The translations under genes and the position numbers were made by a program. The notes under the pieces are model-generated. The model saw only the letters and a list, made by a program, of their open reading frames with translations, searched no databases and was not told the DNA's origin. A stretch of 55,020 nucleotides of DNA from Fragilaria crotonensis. Lineage: Eukaryota > Bacillariophyta > Fragilariophyceae > Fragilariales > Fragilariaceae. Each line of letters starts with the position of its first letter. Within the stretch, counting starts at the first letter, position 1. The stretch covers positions 1 to 55,020 of the forward strand of contig JAKSYS010000412.1 of NCBI GenBank assembly GCA_022925895.1. Direction: 5' to 3'. Shown piece after piece: positions 53,536-55,020 of the stretch.

Positions 53536-55020
53536 GATTTCGCATGCTTCCGACGGGATCAAATCACTGGTATTTGATTGCGAACAATTTGTTGCATGCC
53601 AACATGAGAAAAGTATGTTGAGTGACCAGAATGGGCATGAGGACCCATGAAACTTCCCCACATGTTTCATGTCAGCCAAATCAATAAACCTGTGCTGAAG
53701 TTTGACAAGAAACATCCTTCTGGCCATTATGTTTACGACTTAGGTGCTGCTGATAGCAGCAACAAGTACAGTAGTAGGCAGGCTAGTGTAGGCATTGCAG
53801 CAGCATACAGTAGGGCATCAATTGTCACTGAAGAGAAAGGCATATTATTTGCACAGGCAACTCACGGCAGCCGACACCACGCGTTGAGAGCTAGTATACT
53901 ATTGATTAATTGAATGAATCCTGTCATGAGTGCGGGATATTCGGGACAAGCATACAAGGCGCGTGTCCCACGATGACGTGGAGGACTGCTGACGCGCACG
54001 CACGGATAACCTGTTGGTCCATATGGTGGGACCGGTTTTGGAACTAGATTCTAGATCTGCTCACTCTTTTTATAATTGATCAAGTTGCATGCCGCTTCTT
54101 GTCGATTGTTATATTGTTAAGGGTCAATCTCCGGCAATGGCGGATTCGCCACACTTGCGGGAGATTTCACTGAGTTTATCAGACCCACATGCTTTGCAGA
54201 TGAGCTGCATTGGTGAGTGATGCGAGGACTTGATCAATCCGAGCATGATTGCTGATTCTGTGCAAATGCGACCATTGATGTGTTGGTCACACAACTTGGG
54301 GCGCGCGGCGGCAATTGACGATGATGGTGACGTCACCATAGGCGCTATGGTTCAAACCAGAAGCGCAGGAGGCCAGAATCCCCATGGTGGGGATGTGCTT
54401 GTCAATGTTGACAGGAAAGCACAAGGACCAACTTCATCAAGGCAAAATTCCGTGGAAAAGTTTCCTAAAATTAGTCATGCATGATGTGGCGCGTCATGGG
54501 TACGCGATGCCCTAAGTACAATTGCTTTATTGAGCCTACTTAGGTGGTCAGGTTTGGTATTGTCCCTACGGGACTAGTGTATACCGGACACATTAGCAAA
54601 GTGTGCTATTTTACTATGCTCTTGGCTCATTTTGATATATGTACGATGGCCGTACACGTATGGACAATGCCCACTGACGTGTGTGCAAAGGGTGCACGTA
54701 TGAACGTGAGAACCGAGCACAACGATGGTCGTTGTGAGCGCTCGTTTGTTTTTTTACTTAGCGCGGTACACGAGTGACGAATGTCACAGAATCCGCCACG
54801 TATGTACCGGACGTTCGTGTTACTTCAACATGTAGACGTTCGCACTCACACAGACAGGTCAATTTCACAATTGATCCGGAAGTCGCTCAAGTGTGACCAA
54901 AATGTGCGGATGATGTACGATCGACGTGACCATACGCACGATTGGTCTGAAGATTCCTTAAGTAAGCGGTCGTGAAAACGAGATTCTTCGCGCTGACGTA
55001 CTGAACCACGATTGGTCTGT
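53536..55020. other. Right-end region without a supported gene
   Basis: Only short frames. One leftward frame (54339-54124) ends LICKACGSDKLSEISRKCGE with a CxxC pair and could be a gene or retroelement fragment; it is too short to call. The 12-mer acgattggtctg occurs twice (about 54940 and 55008). Otherwise nothing recognised. Confidence 0.4.

Noticed and set aside
1-55020. tRNA, rRNA or CRISPR arrays
   Set aside because: I looked for B-box-like GGTTCGANTCC strings with acceptor pairing and for regularly spaced repeats and found none; the regular 21-bp array is coding.

Overview
The window is nuclear DNA of a photosynthetic stramenopile, most probably a pennate diatom. Several proteins begin with a signal peptide followed by the diatom plastid 'ASAFAP-like' junction (for example VGAFAPVG, HVSAFAFHP, IHAFTFP, THAFSSS). 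Introns are 60-150 nt with GT-AG ends, genes are compact and often convergent, and a probable CoDi-like (diatom copia) protease remnant lies near the right end.

Layout. Bases 1-2895 and 48310-51876 are two inverted copies of one DNA transposon. It has a DDE transposase, terminal repeats starting CAGCTGGTTTT, and TA target sites. The left copy runs off the window. Between them lie about 45 kb of host genes: an EF-hand protein with a disrupted frame (4.3-6.7 kb), two plastid-type proteins of unknown function (8.8-11.3 kb), a DHRS12-like dehydrogenase, plastid uroporphyrinogen-III synthase, a K+-independent-type H+-pyrophosphatase, malonyl-CoA decarboxylase, a 1298-residue protein of repeated EF-hand modules, two ABC1/UbiB kinases (24.1 and 37.6 kb), a DUF819 membrane protein, a plastid PPR protein, two N-acetylglutamate-synthase-like proteins (30.2 and 43.9 kb), a flavin amine oxidase, Hub1/UBL5, a bacterial-like glycosyltransferase, a PGMS-repeat membrane protein, plastid chorismate synthase and one unrecognised large protein. 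From 51.9 kb to the end I see only repeats and retroelement debris.

Mobile DNA. Two further non-autonomous elements have clear ends: a 1071-bp element with 42-bp perfect terminal repeats flanked by TTAA (7061-8131), and a 680-bp element with 67-bp terminal repeats and a 9-bp target duplication (32300-32979) just upstream of the amine oxidase gene.

The most unusual signal is the intergenic DNA. Islands of 150-400 bp are saturated with GTAC and short TA-palindrome-TA words. The nonamers GTACAGTAC/GTACTGTAC occur at least ten times where about 0.4 is expected. These are the words that excision of the window's own transposon (ends CAG...CTG, inserted at GTAC) would leave behind. I propose that the islands are accumulated excision footprints.

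Caution on broken frames. Nearly every frame break I could align, including those in chorismate synthase and N-acetylglutamate synthase, is repaired by adding one base to a short homopolymer. The same missing bases occur in both transposon copies. This points to systematic homopolymer under-calling in the assembly, so broken genes here should not be called pseudogenes without read evidence.
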